NCBI GenBank assembly: GCA_039803545.1 | Contig: JBDRYS010000001.1 | Location: 499,866 to 563,865 of the forward strand | Direction: 5' to 3' | DNA length: 64,000 nt | DNA from: a candidate division WOR-3 bacterium | Lineage (GTDB): Bacteria; Hydrothermota; Hydrothermia; UBA1063 | Shown: one piece after another, positions 48,670 through 57,995 of the stretch | Layout: the number at the start of each line of letters is the position of its first letter | Position numbering within the stretch: position 1 is the first letter of the stretch | The notes under the pieces: generated by a model | What the model was told of the DNA's origin: nothing | Seen by the model: only the letters and a program-made list of their open reading frames with translations | Databases searched by the model: none | Made by a program: the position numbers and the translations under genes

Positions 48670-49069
48670 CCTTTCCCTCCTTGGAAACCTTTTTTGCAAG
48701 AAAATCTGTTTCAAAATTTTGCTCTCTATTTATATGGGTTATCCGCCATTTTTTAAAAAATTTTAGCAAACTTAAAGCTTCATCTCTTAATGGTATTAGG
48801 TTTAATGCCCTTACCTTGTAAACACCATTAATCTGATTTACAAGAAGCTCTGAATCTGAATAAACCATTATCTCCTCACACCCCACTTCCCTTGCAGCTT
48901 TTAAAGCCTCAATCAAGCCAAAATACTCAGCCTCGTTATTTGTCTTAACACCAAGATAGATGCTTTTCTCAAGTAATTTCTTACCTTCAGAGTATATTAC
49001 GAATCCACACCCTGCCTCACCGGGATTACCTCTGGAGGAACCATCAATGTAAAGCTCACATTTCCTCAT
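48656..49069 (-). CDS. rnhA: Ribonuclease HI family protein
   Basis: Cuts RNA in RNA-DNA hybrids. The start codes YIDGSSRGNPGEAGCGFVIY, with the first catalytic aspartate in DGSS. The second acid is in TNNEAEYFGLIEAL and the third in VYSDSELLVNQ, with a final acid in NFETDFLAKK. At 137 residues it is the short reverse-transcriptase-like RNase HI type. The ATG at 49069 lies within the last codons of the previous gene (14-base overlap); a GTG at 49090 is less likely. Confidence 0.88.
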   Translation of the reverse strand: MRKCELYIDGSSRGNPGEAGCGFVIYSEGKKLLEKSIYLGVKTNNEAEYFGLIEALKAAREVGCEEIMVYSDSELLVNQINGVYKVRALNLIPLRDEALSLLKFFKKWRITHINREQNFETDFLAKKVSKEGKDGKE

Positions 49070-49793
49070 GATAGTAAATAATACGCCCACAATTTGGGCA
49101 TCTGGAGTAAGTGTGTTTTGATTTTAACTCTTGCACAAAGGAAAGGGGCAATACACTGTAACATCCTGAACACACATAGTCTTTTTCAGATTTGGACACA
49201 TCATTTTCAACGACCTTGCAAATCGCATAACTTCCAAAACGGGACTGTAGTTTAAGATACAATTGCCTTTCCTTGTCTGGTAATTTTTCAAGAAGCACCT
49301 TCTTCTTTTCTTCATTCCATTTTAGTTGCTCTTCTATTTCTGCCAATTGCTGTTTGGAAATATTTGCGGTTTTTTCCAATTCTTGCTTTTTTTCATCTAA
49401 AGATTTCGTCTTCTCCGGTAACTCCCTTTGAAGTTTTTCAACCAACTCCATTTGTACAACTATTTCCTCTTCCTTTTTTAACTTTTCCATGTTCGCATGC
49501 TCAATTTGGGAGATCATTGCACGGTATTCCTCGTTGCTCTTTACCTGCCTCGATCTTTCCTGAAAATTCCTGATCTTTTCCTGAATCTCTTTCAGGTCTA
49601 CTTCGAGCTCTCGCAGTTTAATCTCTTCCTTTTTGAAACTCGCTATTATCTTTTCCTTTTCCGCTGACAGTTTCCGAATTTCGTTCTCCAGCTCCTGAAT
49701 TTCCTTAGGAAGGCTATTTTTTTTGTGTCTCAACTTTTCAATTTCACTGTCCAAATTCTGAATTGCTATTAGAACTTTTAAAATTTCGTCCAT
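49056..49793 (-). CDS. Coiled-coil protein with C4 zinc ribbon (CdsZ-like)
   Basis: A 245-residue protein: a long coiled coil (residues 1-180, heptad-rich with many E, K and L) and a C-terminal zinc ribbon with CSGC and CPNCGR near residues 208-236. It matches the zf-RING_7/CdsZ family, thought to act in nucleic-acid binding or regulation. The ATG at 49793 is preferred because the promoter -10 box ends eight bases upstream. It opens the operon to rnhA, rpoZ, coaBC and udg. Confidence 0.88.
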   Translation of the reverse strand: MDEILKVLIAIQNLDSEIEKLRHKKNSLPKEIQELENEIRKLSAEKEKIIASFKKEEIKLRELEVDLKEIQEKIRNFQERSRQVKSNEEYRAMISQIEHANMEKLKKEEEIVVQMELVEKLQRELPEKTKSLDEKKQELEKTANISKQQLAEIEEQLKWNEEKKKVLLEKLPDKERQLYLKLQSRFGSYAICKVVENDVSKSEKDYVCSGCYSVLPLSFVQELKSKHTYSRCPNCGRIIYYHEEM

Positions 49794-49801
49794 ACTTCTA
49801 A

Positions 49802-49830
49802 ATTTTACAACGGAAACCACGCATAATCAA
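49802..49830 (-). promoter_or_regulatory. Promoter of the zinc-ribbon/rnhA/rpoZ/coaBC/udg operon
   Basis: On the minus strand: TTGATT (49830-49825), 17-base spacer, TAAAAT (49807-49802). The -10 ends eight bases before the ATG at 49793, so the message is leaderless or nearly so. Its two boxes are identical to those of the sugar-permease promoter. Confidence 0.65.
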
Positions 49831-49844
49831 GGGAAAATAAAAAA

Positions 49845-51176
49845 CTACGAAGAAAGTACTTCTTCTGCTTTGGCAATCAAAGAAAGAGTTTCCTCCTCTG
49901 TAGGAGATTCAGCATAAATCCTAACAATCGGCTCGGTATTGGATTTCCTGATATGAACCCATGCATCTTTCTTCCTTAAATAAATTCCATCGGTGAGGTC
50001 TATCTTGAAACCTTTAAAGGCTTTTTCAAACTTCTCTTTTGGCAATTCTGAGTCAAATTTTACCTGCTTTTTTCTCATACAAAACTTAGGTATAGAGGAA
50101 TAAACAGAATAAATGTCCTTTTCCGCAAGGAGGGAAAGAATTATCGCTATTCCTGTTAAAGAATCTCTGCAGGCATTTATAGATGGGAAGATGACTCCAC
50201 CATTACCTTCTCCCCCAATGATGGCGTTTTTTTCCATCATCGTATTAACAACATTAGCCTCCCCAACAGCGGTACGGTAGACTTTCACTTTGAAGGCTTC
50301 AGCCACATGTTCTATCATCATAGATGTTGAAAGATTAACTACAATATCCCCTTTCTTTTTGCCTAAAATCTGATAAGCGCACAATGGAACGGTGTACTCT
50401 TCAGAGAGTAGTCCCGTATCTCTAAAACCAACTAAGAGCCTATCCCCATCGGGATCAGTAGCAAAGGCAACATCTGCATCTTTTTCAAAGAGTAGATTCT
50501 CAAGCTCTGTTAAATGCTCTTTCTTTGGTTCTGGGTTCCTTGTAAATTCTCCAGAATCATCGCAATTAATGCACACAACTTCACAACCAAGTTCTTTGAG
50601 CAGAGTCGGTATAGCTTGATAAGCGGCACCATTGATACAATCACAGGCAACTTTAAACTTCTTTTTCCTTATTAATGACACATTAATGAAAGGGCTTTCC
50701 ACGATTTTTTCTATATGGTCCTTTATAGCATTCACATTCTGCCTCAATGGTTTAAATTCGTCAAACTTTGACCATGTAGGCTCTTCCTGCGCTAACTTCT
50801 CAACTTCATCGATATCTTCTTTTGAGATAAAAAGCCCATTTTTATTTACAAATTTCAGGGCATTCCATTCAATCGGATTATGGCTGGCAGTGATCATTAT
50901 TCCGCCATCCGCTTTTTTCTCGCGGATTGTGAGTAAAAGTGTGGGAGTAGGCACCACTCCAAGATCCACGACTTCTTTACCCATCGAAAGCAAGGTTGAA
51001 ATTACCGCAAGTTTTATTGCAAAACTATGGGGTCTTGTATCCTGGGCAACAAAATATAGGTTGCCGCCATTATGCTTTGCGAAGGCTGATGTGTACTTTA
51101 TTATGAGAGGAACGGTGAGACTTTCACCGACTATACCCCTTAGACCAGACACTGAAAACAAAGCTTTATTTTCCAT
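49845..51176 (-). CDS. Phosphohexomutase (phosphoglucosamine/phosphomannomutase family)
   Basis: Interconverts hexose 1- and 6-phosphates. The catalytic phosphoserine is in TASHNP near residue 98, the metal loop in DPDGDR near 241, the sugar-specificity loop in GEGNGG, and the phosphate-binding C-terminal part in RKSNTEPIVR. At 443 residues the domain order matches the alpha-D-phosphohexomutase family; GlmM and ManB/PGM cannot be told apart here. The ATG has no ribosome site and lies about 14 bases after tRNA-Thr, so it may share that transcript. Confidence 0.9.
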   Translation of the reverse strand: MENKALFSVSGLRGIVGESLTVPLIIKYTSAFAKHNGGNLYFVAQDTRPHSFAIKLAVISTLLSMGKEVVDLGVVPTPTLLLTIREKKADGGIMITASHNPIEWNALKFVNKNGLFISKEDIDEVEKLAQEEPTWSKFDEFKPLRQNVNAIKDHIEKIVESPFINVSLIRKKKFKVACDCINGAAYQAIPTLLKELGCEVVCINCDDSGEFTRNPEPKKEHLTELENLLFEKDADVAFATDPDGDRLLVGFRDTGLLSEEYTVPLCAYQILGKKKGDIVVNLSTSMMIEHVAEAFKVKVYRTAVGEANVVNTMMEKNAIIGGEGNGGVIFPSINACRDSLTGIAIILSLLAEKDIYSVYSSIPKFCMRKKQVKFDSELPKEKFEKAFKGFKIDLTDGIYLRKKDAWVHIRKSNTEPIVRIYAESPTEEETLSLIAKAEEVLSS

Positions 51177-51189
51177 AATTAATTAAAAA

Positions 51190-51262
51190 AGCTGGCGGGC
51201 GGACTCGAACCGCCAACCTGCGCATTACGAATGCGCTGCTCTGCCGATTGAGCTACGCCAGC
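51190..51262 (-). tRNA. tRNA-Thr, anticodon CGU
   Basis: A full cloverleaf on the minus strand: acceptor stem GCTGGCG/CGCCAGC (7 bp), D arm GCTC...GAGC, anticodon stem GCGCA/TGCGC with loop TTCGTAA giving anticodon CGT (reads ACG), T arm GGCGG-TTCGAGT-CCGCC. The discriminator base is T. CCA is not encoded; T6 follows. An A6 on the 5' side pairs with this T6. Confidence 0.96.
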
Positions 51263-51275
51263 TTTTTTAGTATTT

Positions 51276-53924
51276 TTAATGTGGTAACCTCTGTCTCTTC
51301 ATTTTTTCTTTCACAACAGCCTGAGCAGCAGCAAGCCTGGCCACGGGTACACGGAAGGGCGAGCAGGAGACATAATCCATTCCAACTCTGTGACAGAACT
51401 CCACTGAAGATGGCTCGCCACCATGTTCACCACAGATACCCACTTTTAGATTTGGCCTTGTGGATCTCCCCTTTTCGATACCAATTTTCACAAGCGCACC
51501 GACTCCTTCTTGATCAAGGACCTGGAATGGATCATCCTTCAAAATGCCAAGCTCGATATACTTCGGTACAAATTTACCCACATCGTCTCTTGAAAAGCCG
51601 TATGTCGTCTGTGTTAGGTCATTGGTTCCAAAGGAGAAAAATTCTGCTGTCTGTGCTATTTTATCAGCAGTCACACAGGCTCTGGGTAACTCAATCATTG
51701 TACCAACAGTATATTCAACTTCGACGCCCTTCTCTTTCATCACCTCTTCTGCAACCCTATCAATAATCGCCTTTTGATTGTCCAACTCCTCTTTCATGGA
51801 GACTATCGGGACCATTATTTCTGGTATCGCCTTTATTCCTTCTTTAATGCATTCACAAGCCGCCTCAAAAATTGCCCTTGCCTGCATCTCTGTTATTTCA
51901 GGGTAAACTATGCCCAAACGGCAACCTCTATGACCCAGCATAGGGTTAGCCTCACGGAGAGCTTCAGACTTCGCTGCAATTTCCTCTACCGGGATCCCCG
52001 TCCTCTTGGAAAGCTCCTCCATTTGCTCCCTTGTCTTTGGTACAAACTCGTGGAGTGGTGGGTCCAGTAAGCGGATCGTCACCGGGAATCCGTCCATAGC
52101 TTTAAACAAGCCTTTGAAATCTTCTCTTTGCATAGGCAGTAATTTGGCAAGAGCCCGTTCTCTTTCTTCTTTAGTCTTCGCCAGAATCATTTCCTGCATA
52201 GCATAGATTCTTTCGCCCTCAAAGAACATATGCTCAGTTCTGCAAAGGCCTATCCCCTCTGCTCCGAATTTTCTCGCCCTTTGAGCGTCTGCAGGAGTAT
52301 CGGCGTTGGCACGTACGCCAATCCATCTGATCTCATCAGCCCACTTAAGAAGTTCATTAAATTCTTCGAAGAGTTCAGGGTCTACCGTGGGCACTTTGCC
52401 TAACAATACCTCGCCAGTTGAACCATCAATGGTTATTATGTCACCTTTTTTAACAACTACATCTCTCACCTTGAACAGATTATTTTCATAGTCAACCTCG
52501 ATTTCCTCTGCCCCCACTACACAAGGTTTTCCGATACCACGGGCCACTACCGCTGCATGGGATGTCATTCCACCCCTCGCGGTGAGAATGCCTCTTGACC
52601 TCGCCATTCCGCGAATATCATCGGGAGAAGTCTCATCCCTGACCAGAATAACAGGTTCCCCAGCCTCGGAAAGGTCAGCAGCTTCATCAGAATCAAAAAT
52701 TACCTTACCCCAGGCTGCGCCAGGTGAAGCAGGAAGTCCTTTGGTAAGCACAACCTTCTCAGCCTTAGGATCAATCATCGGATGCAACAGCTGTTCAATT
52801 CTTCTGGGATCAACTCTTAAAATTGCCTCTTCTTTCGTAATTAATCCTTCCTTCACCATGTCAACAGCGATCTTAACTTCCGCACGAGCACTCCTCTTCC
52901 CCACCCTCGTTTGAAGTATATAGACTTTTCCTTTTTCGATGGTAAACTCAATGTCCATCATGTCTCTATAGTGCTTTTCGAGTCTATCAAAGATTTCGAG
53001 CAACTCTTTATACGCCTCTGGCATCTCGTTAGCAAGAAGCTGTAATTTCTTCGGAGTTCTTATTCCCGCTACTACATCTTCACCCTGAGCGTTGGGAAGA
53101 TACTCGCCGTAAACGGTCTTTTCACCAGTGGATGGGTCTCTGGTAAAGGCGACACCTGTCGCTGAATCGAATCCCATATTTCCGAAGACCATTGTTTGTA
53201 CATTGCAAGCAGTACCCCAATCATCGGGGATCTTATGAAGTCTTCTGTATTCAATAGCCCTCTTGTTGTTCCAAGACTTAAAGACCGCTTCAATGGCAAG
53301 CCAGAGCTGCTCATAAGGATCCTGAGGGAATGGCTTACCCGTGACCTTCTTAACTATGTCCTTAAACTCTTCAACAAGTTCTTTAAGATGTTTTGCCTGT
53401 AACTCAAAATCTTCCCGTACACCAACCTCCGCCTTCTTAGCTCTTAGCCGCTCTTCAAATAGGTTTCTATCCACACCCAAAACCACATCGGAAAACATTT
53501 GGATAAACCTACGGTAAGAATCATAGGCGAAACGCTCATCATTGGTCCTCTTCGCAAGCCCCTGGACCGACTGGTCATTAAGACCGAGGTTTAGAATAGT
53601 ATCCATCATGCCTGGCATCGATGTGCGGGCACCAGATCTCACGGAAACCAGTAATGGATTGTCGATAGAACCGAAGGTCTTGCCGGTTAAATTCTCTAAC
53701 TTTTTAAGATTCTCCTTAACTTCCTCTTCAAGACCTGGTGGGAAAGAACCATTTTTAAAATAATATACGCATGCTTCAGTAGTAATTGTGAATCCAGGAG
53801 GGACAGGTATGCCGATATTTGTCATTTCGTGTAAATTGGCGCCCTTCCCGCCAAGTAAATTCTTCATATCCTTGTTGCCTTCAGCCTTTCCACCACCAAA
53901 AAAGTATACATATTTCTTCGCCAT
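51276..53924 (-). CDS. ppdK: Pyruvate, phosphate dikinase
   Basis: Interconverts pyruvate, ATP and phosphate with PEP, AMP and pyrophosphate. The N-terminal ATP-grasp domain starts with FFGGGKAEGNKDMKNLLGGKG; the catalytic histidine is in GGMTSHAAVVARG near residue 456; the C-terminal PEP barrel shows GLCRTEHMFF, SFGTNDLTQ and GICGEHGG near the end. Its 882 residues match the usual length. The AAAGGAGG site precedes the ATG. Common in anaerobes for gluconeogenesis or pyrophosphate-linked glycolysis. Confidence 0.97.
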   Translation of the reverse strand: MAKKYVYFFGGGKAEGNKDMKNLLGGKGANLHEMTNIGIPVPPGFTITTEACVYYFKNGSFPPGLEEEVKENLKKLENLTGKTFGSIDNPLLVSVRSGARTSMPGMMDTILNLGLNDQSVQGLAKRTNDERFAYDSYRRFIQMFSDVVLGVDRNLFEERLRAKKAEVGVREDFELQAKHLKELVEEFKDIVKKVTGKPFPQDPYEQLWLAIEAVFKSWNNKRAIEYRRLHKIPDDWGTACNVQTMVFGNMGFDSATGVAFTRDPSTGEKTVYGEYLPNAQGEDVVAGIRTPKKLQLLANEMPEAYKELLEIFDRLEKHYRDMMDIEFTIEKGKVYILQTRVGKRSARAEVKIAVDMVKEGLITKEEAILRVDPRRIEQLLHPMIDPKAEKVVLTKGLPASPGAAWGKVIFDSDEAADLSEAGEPVILVRDETSPDDIRGMARSRGILTARGGMTSHAAVVARGIGKPCVVGAEEIEVDYENNLFKVRDVVVKKGDIITIDGSTGEVLLGKVPTVDPELFEEFNELLKWADEIRWIGVRANADTPADAQRARKFGAEGIGLCRTEHMFFEGERIYAMQEMILAKTKEERERALAKLLPMQREDFKGLFKAMDGFPVTIRLLDPPLHEFVPKTREQMEELSKRTGIPVEEIAAKSEALREANPMLGHRGCRLGIVYPEITEMQARAIFEAACECIKEGIKAIPEIMVPIVSMKEELDNQKAIIDRVAEEVMKEKGVEVEYTVGTMIELPRACVTADKIAQTAEFFSFGTNDLTQTTYGFSRDDVGKFVPKYIELGILKDDPFQVLDQEGVGALVKIGIEKGRSTRPNLKVGICGEHGGEPSSVEFCHRVGMDYVSCSPFRVPVARLAAAQAVVKEKMKRQRLPH

Positions 53925-53945
53925 TGAAAACCTCCTTTTAAATTA

Positions 53946-53974
53946 ATTATAGATTCACAGATTCGAACACTCAA
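53946..53974 (-). promoter_or_regulatory. Promoter of ppdK
   Basis: On the minus strand: TTGAGT (53974-53969), 17-base spacer, TATAAT (53951-53946). The transcript would start near 53939, 15 bases before the ATG, just leaving the ribosome site. Confidence 0.72.
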
Positions 53975-53993
53975 GAAACACAGAGGATAAAAA

Positions 53994-56027
53994 CTACCTT
54001 AAAAGAATCTTAGCAGGCTCCTTTTCGTCAGAAACGATCAAATAAATTCCTTTTGCCCATCCAGAAGTGTCAAAATAAAAAAGATCACCTTCTTTTTGAG
54101 CCTTATAGGGTAGTCTTCTCATGGTTAGGTCATAAACTGAAGGCTCCTCTACTGTTCCTACATAGACTCTATCTCCAACTCTCGCGGGATTTGGAAAAAC
54201 GCGGAAAGTCTTCTTTCGCAGTTCTGGAAACAGAACTTTAATTTCGAGAATACCCTCTTCGCCTCCAGCCACGATTGTGCCATCACCCAAAATTTCGAGA
54301 ACATCCCTAACCTGGTAGTATGGCTCATCTATAGGCGTAAAAGGTGAGTTTAAATCTCTAAAGGAGTATAAAACCGAATCATTACTTATTAAAAGAATTG
54401 CAGAGTCGGTCAAAGCCACCACAAAATTTTTATAAAATTCCATGTCCCTCACATAACCATTAGCAATTTTCTTAATATTCTGACTTTGATAGACCAACAA
54501 ACCGTTACTGGTACCCAAGTATATTTTTTCGCCCTTCTTTTTGGCAACGCTCACTAATGAAGAACCAAGTTCTGAAGGTGTAAGCCTCAATAATTCCGTT
54601 CCAAGGGTGTCGATTACTATAAGTCCTTCATTTTCTGTTCCAATAAGATAAGAGCCATCACCTGGCTGTTCTATGTAAAATGGATAATCAACTCTATAGA
54701 CTTCCTCTGCCGAAAACTCTGAACCTTTTTTGTGAATCCTGTATATACCGTTTAACCACAGCGCTACGACCGTATCCTTTGCAATTGAAATATGGCATAT
54801 AATTGTTGTTGGCAAATCGTTAATAATGTGAGTGAGCCTTCCAAACTTATCAAATATGAAAATCCCCGGGCTGTTGTCCGAATAAAGACCAACCCAAACG
54901 TTACCAGAATCATCTATGTCTAAGGTTCTGATCGCGTGATTTATGGTCCTCAAACTTTCGCCATTATAAAACTCATTTCCGTCAAAAATAAGAAGTTTCG
55001 AGGGTAAAGAAAGGGTATCGGAGGTCCAGGCAAGAATACCGGCGGCGTAAATTCCATTTTTTACCTTTAAAGCTGTAATCAAATTGAAAAGAACAGGACT
55101 TCTAAATTGGTAGACCTTACTTCCGTCAAAAAGTCTCCAGGGAGGCCCATAATAAGAGAACTCGCGATTTGAGGAAAAGAAAGTAAATACAACCTCAGAA
55201 TCTCCGACGGGAATAATGCAGGCAGAAGGATAGTTCAAAATTTTTCTGAGTCGTCTATTTTCGAAAACATAAGTTCCCCAACTAGTTCCAATGTAAATTT
55301 TCTCATCTTTCTTAGTTGAAGTATAAATTGTCCCAGCATCGTAAACTAAAGTTGTCTCCGCCGAATTGAAAATCACTTTCATGCCTGAAGAATAAAGAAT
55401 TCCTTCGTTTAATTCCTGCACAATTCCGAATTCACCGAAATTCAGAGGCACACTTACCCTGAAAGTACTATCAGGTGTCCATCCATATATGTTAGATGGA
55501 GTCACGATGTAAGCAAAGTTCTTTCCCTTAGAAATAAACTTAACGGTGTCACGAATTAACAAAGGTGGATAGATCCGGTCATCGGAAGGATCAAAGTTGC
55601 TATTGGTTTTAAGAACTAAAAGTCCATAATTCGTGCCGATCAAATAATAATCTTCTCCGTAGTACTTTAGAATTTTAGCCTTTCTCAAAGTGACAATTGG
55701 CAATTCATAGGTTTCAAATTTGTCTGAATTTCTCCTTTTAACCTGAATCCCCACATCCTTCACAGCAACCCACAAATTACCTCCACTATCAGCATCGATA
55801 TCTAAAATATAATTCCGACGAAGCCCGTCAACGGTGGTAAAGACTCTATAAGGAAAATCGAAAGTTGATTCATTTAGTTTTATACTCGAGGGGGAAAAAC
55901 TTACAACCCCACCAACCGTCGCAGCGTAAATCGTGTCCTCAACCTTTACAAAAGAAAAGGCATTGTGAAAATTTGTAAAATACCGGGCATTAAAGATGTA
56001 TGAAACAAGTACAAGGGTCAACAACAT
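53994..56027 (-). CDS. Exported two-component-regulator-like beta-propeller with C-terminal sorting domain
   Basis: A 677-residue protein with a signal peptide and repeated propeller blades of the kind seen in two-component sensor extracellular domains: ILDIDADSGGNLWVAVKDVG, TLDIDDSGNVWVGLYSDN, EKIYLGTSNGLLVY. The end, FRVFPNPARVGDRVYVG ... KGIYLIVSDEKEPAKILLR (in parts), is a FlgD-like/Por sorting domain. It has no kinase or DNA-binding part, so it is a surface binding protein rather than a regulator. It lies on the minus strand, divergent from the DUF3160 gene. The ATG at 56027 lies six bases from the -10 box. Confidence 0.8.
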   Translation of the reverse strand: MLLTLVLVSYIFNARYFTNFHNAFSFVKVEDTIYAATVGGVVSFSPSSIKLNESTFDFPYRVFTTVDGLRRNYILDIDADSGGNLWVAVKDVGIQVKRRNSDKFETYELPIVTLRKAKILKYYGEDYYLIGTNYGLLVLKTNSNFDPSDDRIYPPLLIRDTVKFISKGKNFAYIVTPSNIYGWTPDSTFRVSVPLNFGEFGIVQELNEGILYSSGMKVIFNSAETTLVYDAGTIYTSTKKDEKIYIGTSWGTYVFENRRLRKILNYPSACIIPVGDSEVVFTFFSSNREFSYYGPPWRLFDGSKVYQFRSPVLFNLITALKVKNGIYAAGILAWTSDTLSLPSKLLIFDGNEFYNGESLRTINHAIRTLDIDDSGNVWVGLYSDNSPGIFIFDKFGRLTHIINDLPTTIICHISIAKDTVVALWLNGIYRIHKKGSEFSAEEVYRVDYPFYIEQPGDGSYLIGTENEGLIVIDTLGTELLRLTPSELGSSLVSVAKKKGEKIYLGTSNGLLVYQSQNIKKIANGYVRDMEFYKNFVVALTDSAILLISNDSVLYSFRDLNSPFTPIDEPYYQVRDVLEILGDGTIVAGGEEGILEIKVLFPELRKKTFRVFPNPARVGDRVYVGTVEEPSVYDLTMRRLPYKAQKEGDLFYFDTSGWAKGIYLIVSDEKEPAKILLR

Positions 56028-56033
56028 GCAGAA

Positions 56034-56062
56034 ATATTAAAGCTTCCCGCTTGCATGAGCAA
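56034..56062 (-). promoter_or_regulatory. Promoter of the propeller gene, probably leaderless
   Basis: On the minus strand: TTGCTC (56062-56057), 17-base spacer, TAATAT (56039-56034), then six bases to the ATG at 56027. The -35 is weak (three of six). Confidence 0.45.
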
Positions 56063-56102
56063 AAATTAATTGACGAAAAAACAGCATTATAATTTATCCA
56101 CT

Positions 56103-57995
56103 ATGCTGGCAATAATTGTTTTCGCATCCTTAATTTTAGGCAACAATGATAGTAAAAGGGAGGCCATCCTGAAAGAAAAGGGATTCGTAGCAGTAAAGAG
56201 CAACGAGAATCATTTCACCACAATTTACAAACGAATCAAAGATAAAAATGAGCCAATGTATATCACTATCGATCCCCTTCTCCACGGCGTCCACCTAATT
56301 TATGATTTCACTCTTAGAACCCTTGAAACAGAGCAATTTTATGCGGATTTAAAAACAATACTCTACAAATTAGATGCAAGGTTCCGAGAACTTAAAGAGG
56401 CAAAAAATCGGGAAATTAAAGAAGCCTCGATGACAAACCTCGCCTACATTGAAGTTGCCAACAAGCTCTTGGACCCAGAATTTAAGGTAGATAATGACGT
56501 GAAAGAAATTGTTGAAGCGGAACTAAACTTAATTTTTGAACATTCCGGATTTGACACCTCAAAGGTATTAAAGGTTCTTGAGGATTACTCCCAATACATT
56601 CCTCGTGGACACTATACAAGAAGTGATACCCTCAAAAGATATTTCCTCAGTATGATGTGGCTTGGAAGAATGCCCTTCTACATTTCCATAGACAAAGAAA
56701 ACTTTAAGCGTAACCTTTTCCTGACAAGGTGTGCAATTTTGATGGCATGGGTTATCTCTCAGGATTCGGAAGTTCAAAAACTTTACAGTCGCATTTACGA
56801 AATGACATCCTATCTTGTGGGAGAAAGCGATGACCTGAATTTCATCGAGTTAACACCCTTTGTATATAAACAGTTTCCTGGGTTCCCAGTAGGGTTTTCC
56901 GATGATTCTCAGATTTTAGAATTTATGAAGTTGGCTTCCACTCTCAGAAAACCTTCAATTTATTCGACATGGTTCAGAGATGTTGACAAACCAGAAGCGG
57001 TCCTCCTCTCTTGTAAATTCATGTCTCAGAGATTCATTCCCGATGCCTATATCTTTCAAAATCTTGTTTATTCCAAGGTCGGAACAAGAGCAAAGCCACG
57101 CCTCTTCCCGAGGGGATTGGACCTATTAGCTGTTCTCGGGAATGACAGAGCAAAGGATATACTCATAAACTATTACAAAGAGAACCAATATGCAAATTAT
57201 ACAAAGATGCTGGACAGCCTCGAAAAATGGTCTAAGGCCATCAAAATTGAGGAGTGGCATAAAAATGCCTACTGGCACTGGCTATACATAATAAAAACGA
57301 TGAATGAGACACCTCATTTCCCTGCTTCTTTAAATGTGAATGCCGTTGCTTATCGGGATAAACTTTTAGTAACTCAGCAGGGATTTTGGGCAGAACTCAG
57401 GCATGATACAATTCTTTACGCAAAGCAAAGTTATACAGCAAAGGTGACGGCCTTTAGACCCGAGCCTCTTATCCCAGATGTAAAGGTAGAGCCCTTGCCA
57501 AAGAGCTATCGCGAAATCCTGAGCTTCTTAGATTCCTTCAAAAACAAGCTCACCACCTATGGCTTTGAAAATGAAACTATTCTTGAGAAAATAGACGAGT
57601 TAAAGGAACTGACACAGAATATCTTGGAAGCTTGCGAATTACAGTCCTCTAACAAACCCTTACCCTTAGATAAAGCCAAGTATCTCTACTCCTTCGGCGA
57701 GATACTGGACAGAATTTACACCTTCCCATCCTCCTTTGCTCAGAATGAAGAAGATGCACTATTACCATTAGTTGCCGATGTACACACTGATGTAAATTCA
57801 GGACAAGTTCTTGAAGTGGCAATAGGGTATCCACTGGAAATTTATGTTAAGGGAAAGGGGAAGACCTATAGAGGTGCGATGTTTTCCTACTATGAGTTCA
57901 AACAGCCGATGAAAGAAAGGATGACGGACAAAGATTGGCAAGAAAAAGCGAATTCTACACCTTTAGAAAAGTGGATTTTCTTTATCTCGGAGTAA
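56103..57995 (+). CDS. DUF3160 exported protein
   Basis: A 630-residue protein of the DUF3160 family, found in Thermotogae and other thermophiles. Family marks are LLHGVHLIYDFTLRTLE near the N-terminus, LRKPSIYSTWF, and AELRHDTILYAKQSY near residue 455. A short signal-like helix (MLAIIVFASLILGNN) supports the ATG at 56103; the frame continues upstream to a TTG at 56070, which is not needed. A TATAAT (56088-56093) ends nine bases before this ATG and no ribosome site is present. The tail overlaps the convergent transglutaminase gene by 14 bases. Function unknown. Confidence 0.83.
   Translation: MLAIIVFASLILGNNDSKREAILKEKGFVAVKSNENHFTTIYKRIKDKNEPMYITIDPLLHGVHLIYDFTLRTLETEQFYADLKTILYKLDARFRELKEAKNREIKEASMTNLAYIEVANKLLDPEFKVDNDVKEIVEAELNLIFEHSGFDTSKVLKVLEDYSQYIPRGHYTRSDTLKRYFLSMMWLGRMPFYISIDKENFKRNLFLTRCAILMAWVISQDSEVQKLYSRIYEMTSYLVGESDDLNFIELTPFVYKQFPGFPVGFSDDSQILEFMKLASTLRKPSIYSTWFRDVDKPEAVLLSCKFMSQRFIPDAYIFQNLVYSKVGTRAKPRLFPRGLDLLAVLGNDRAKDILINYYKENQYANYTKMLDSLEKWSKAIKIEEWHKNAYWHWLYIIKTMNETPHFPASLNVNAVAYRDKLLVTQQGFWAELRHDTILYAKQSYTAKVTAFRPEPLIPDVKVEPLPKSYREILSFLDSFKNKLTTYGFENETILEKIDELKELTQNILEACELQSSNKPLPLDKAKYLYSFGEILDRIYTFPSSFAQNEEDALLPLVADVHTDVNSGQVLEVAIGYPLEIYVKGKGKTYRGAMFSYYEFKQPMKERMTDKDWQEKANSTPLEKWIFFISE

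Noticed and set aside
49070-49090. GTG start for RNase HI
   Set aside because: The ATG at 49069 starts directly at the conserved domain and lies in the usual short overlap with the previous gene; the GTG adds seven residues of no family match.
50632-51186. A 184-residue plus-strand reading frame
   Set aside because: Runs antisense to the conserved phosphohexomutase and has no ribosome site or family resemblance.
51248-51766. A 172-residue plus-strand reading frame
   Set aside because: Antisense to ppdK, low-complexity Gln/His/Arg-rich composition of a shadow frame, and it would begin inside the tRNA flank.
56070-56093. TTGACG (56070-56075) with TATAAT (56088-56093) as a promoter for DUF3160
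   Set aside because: The spacer is only 12 bases, too short for a sigma-70 promoter; the -10 alone may be used with a weaker -35.
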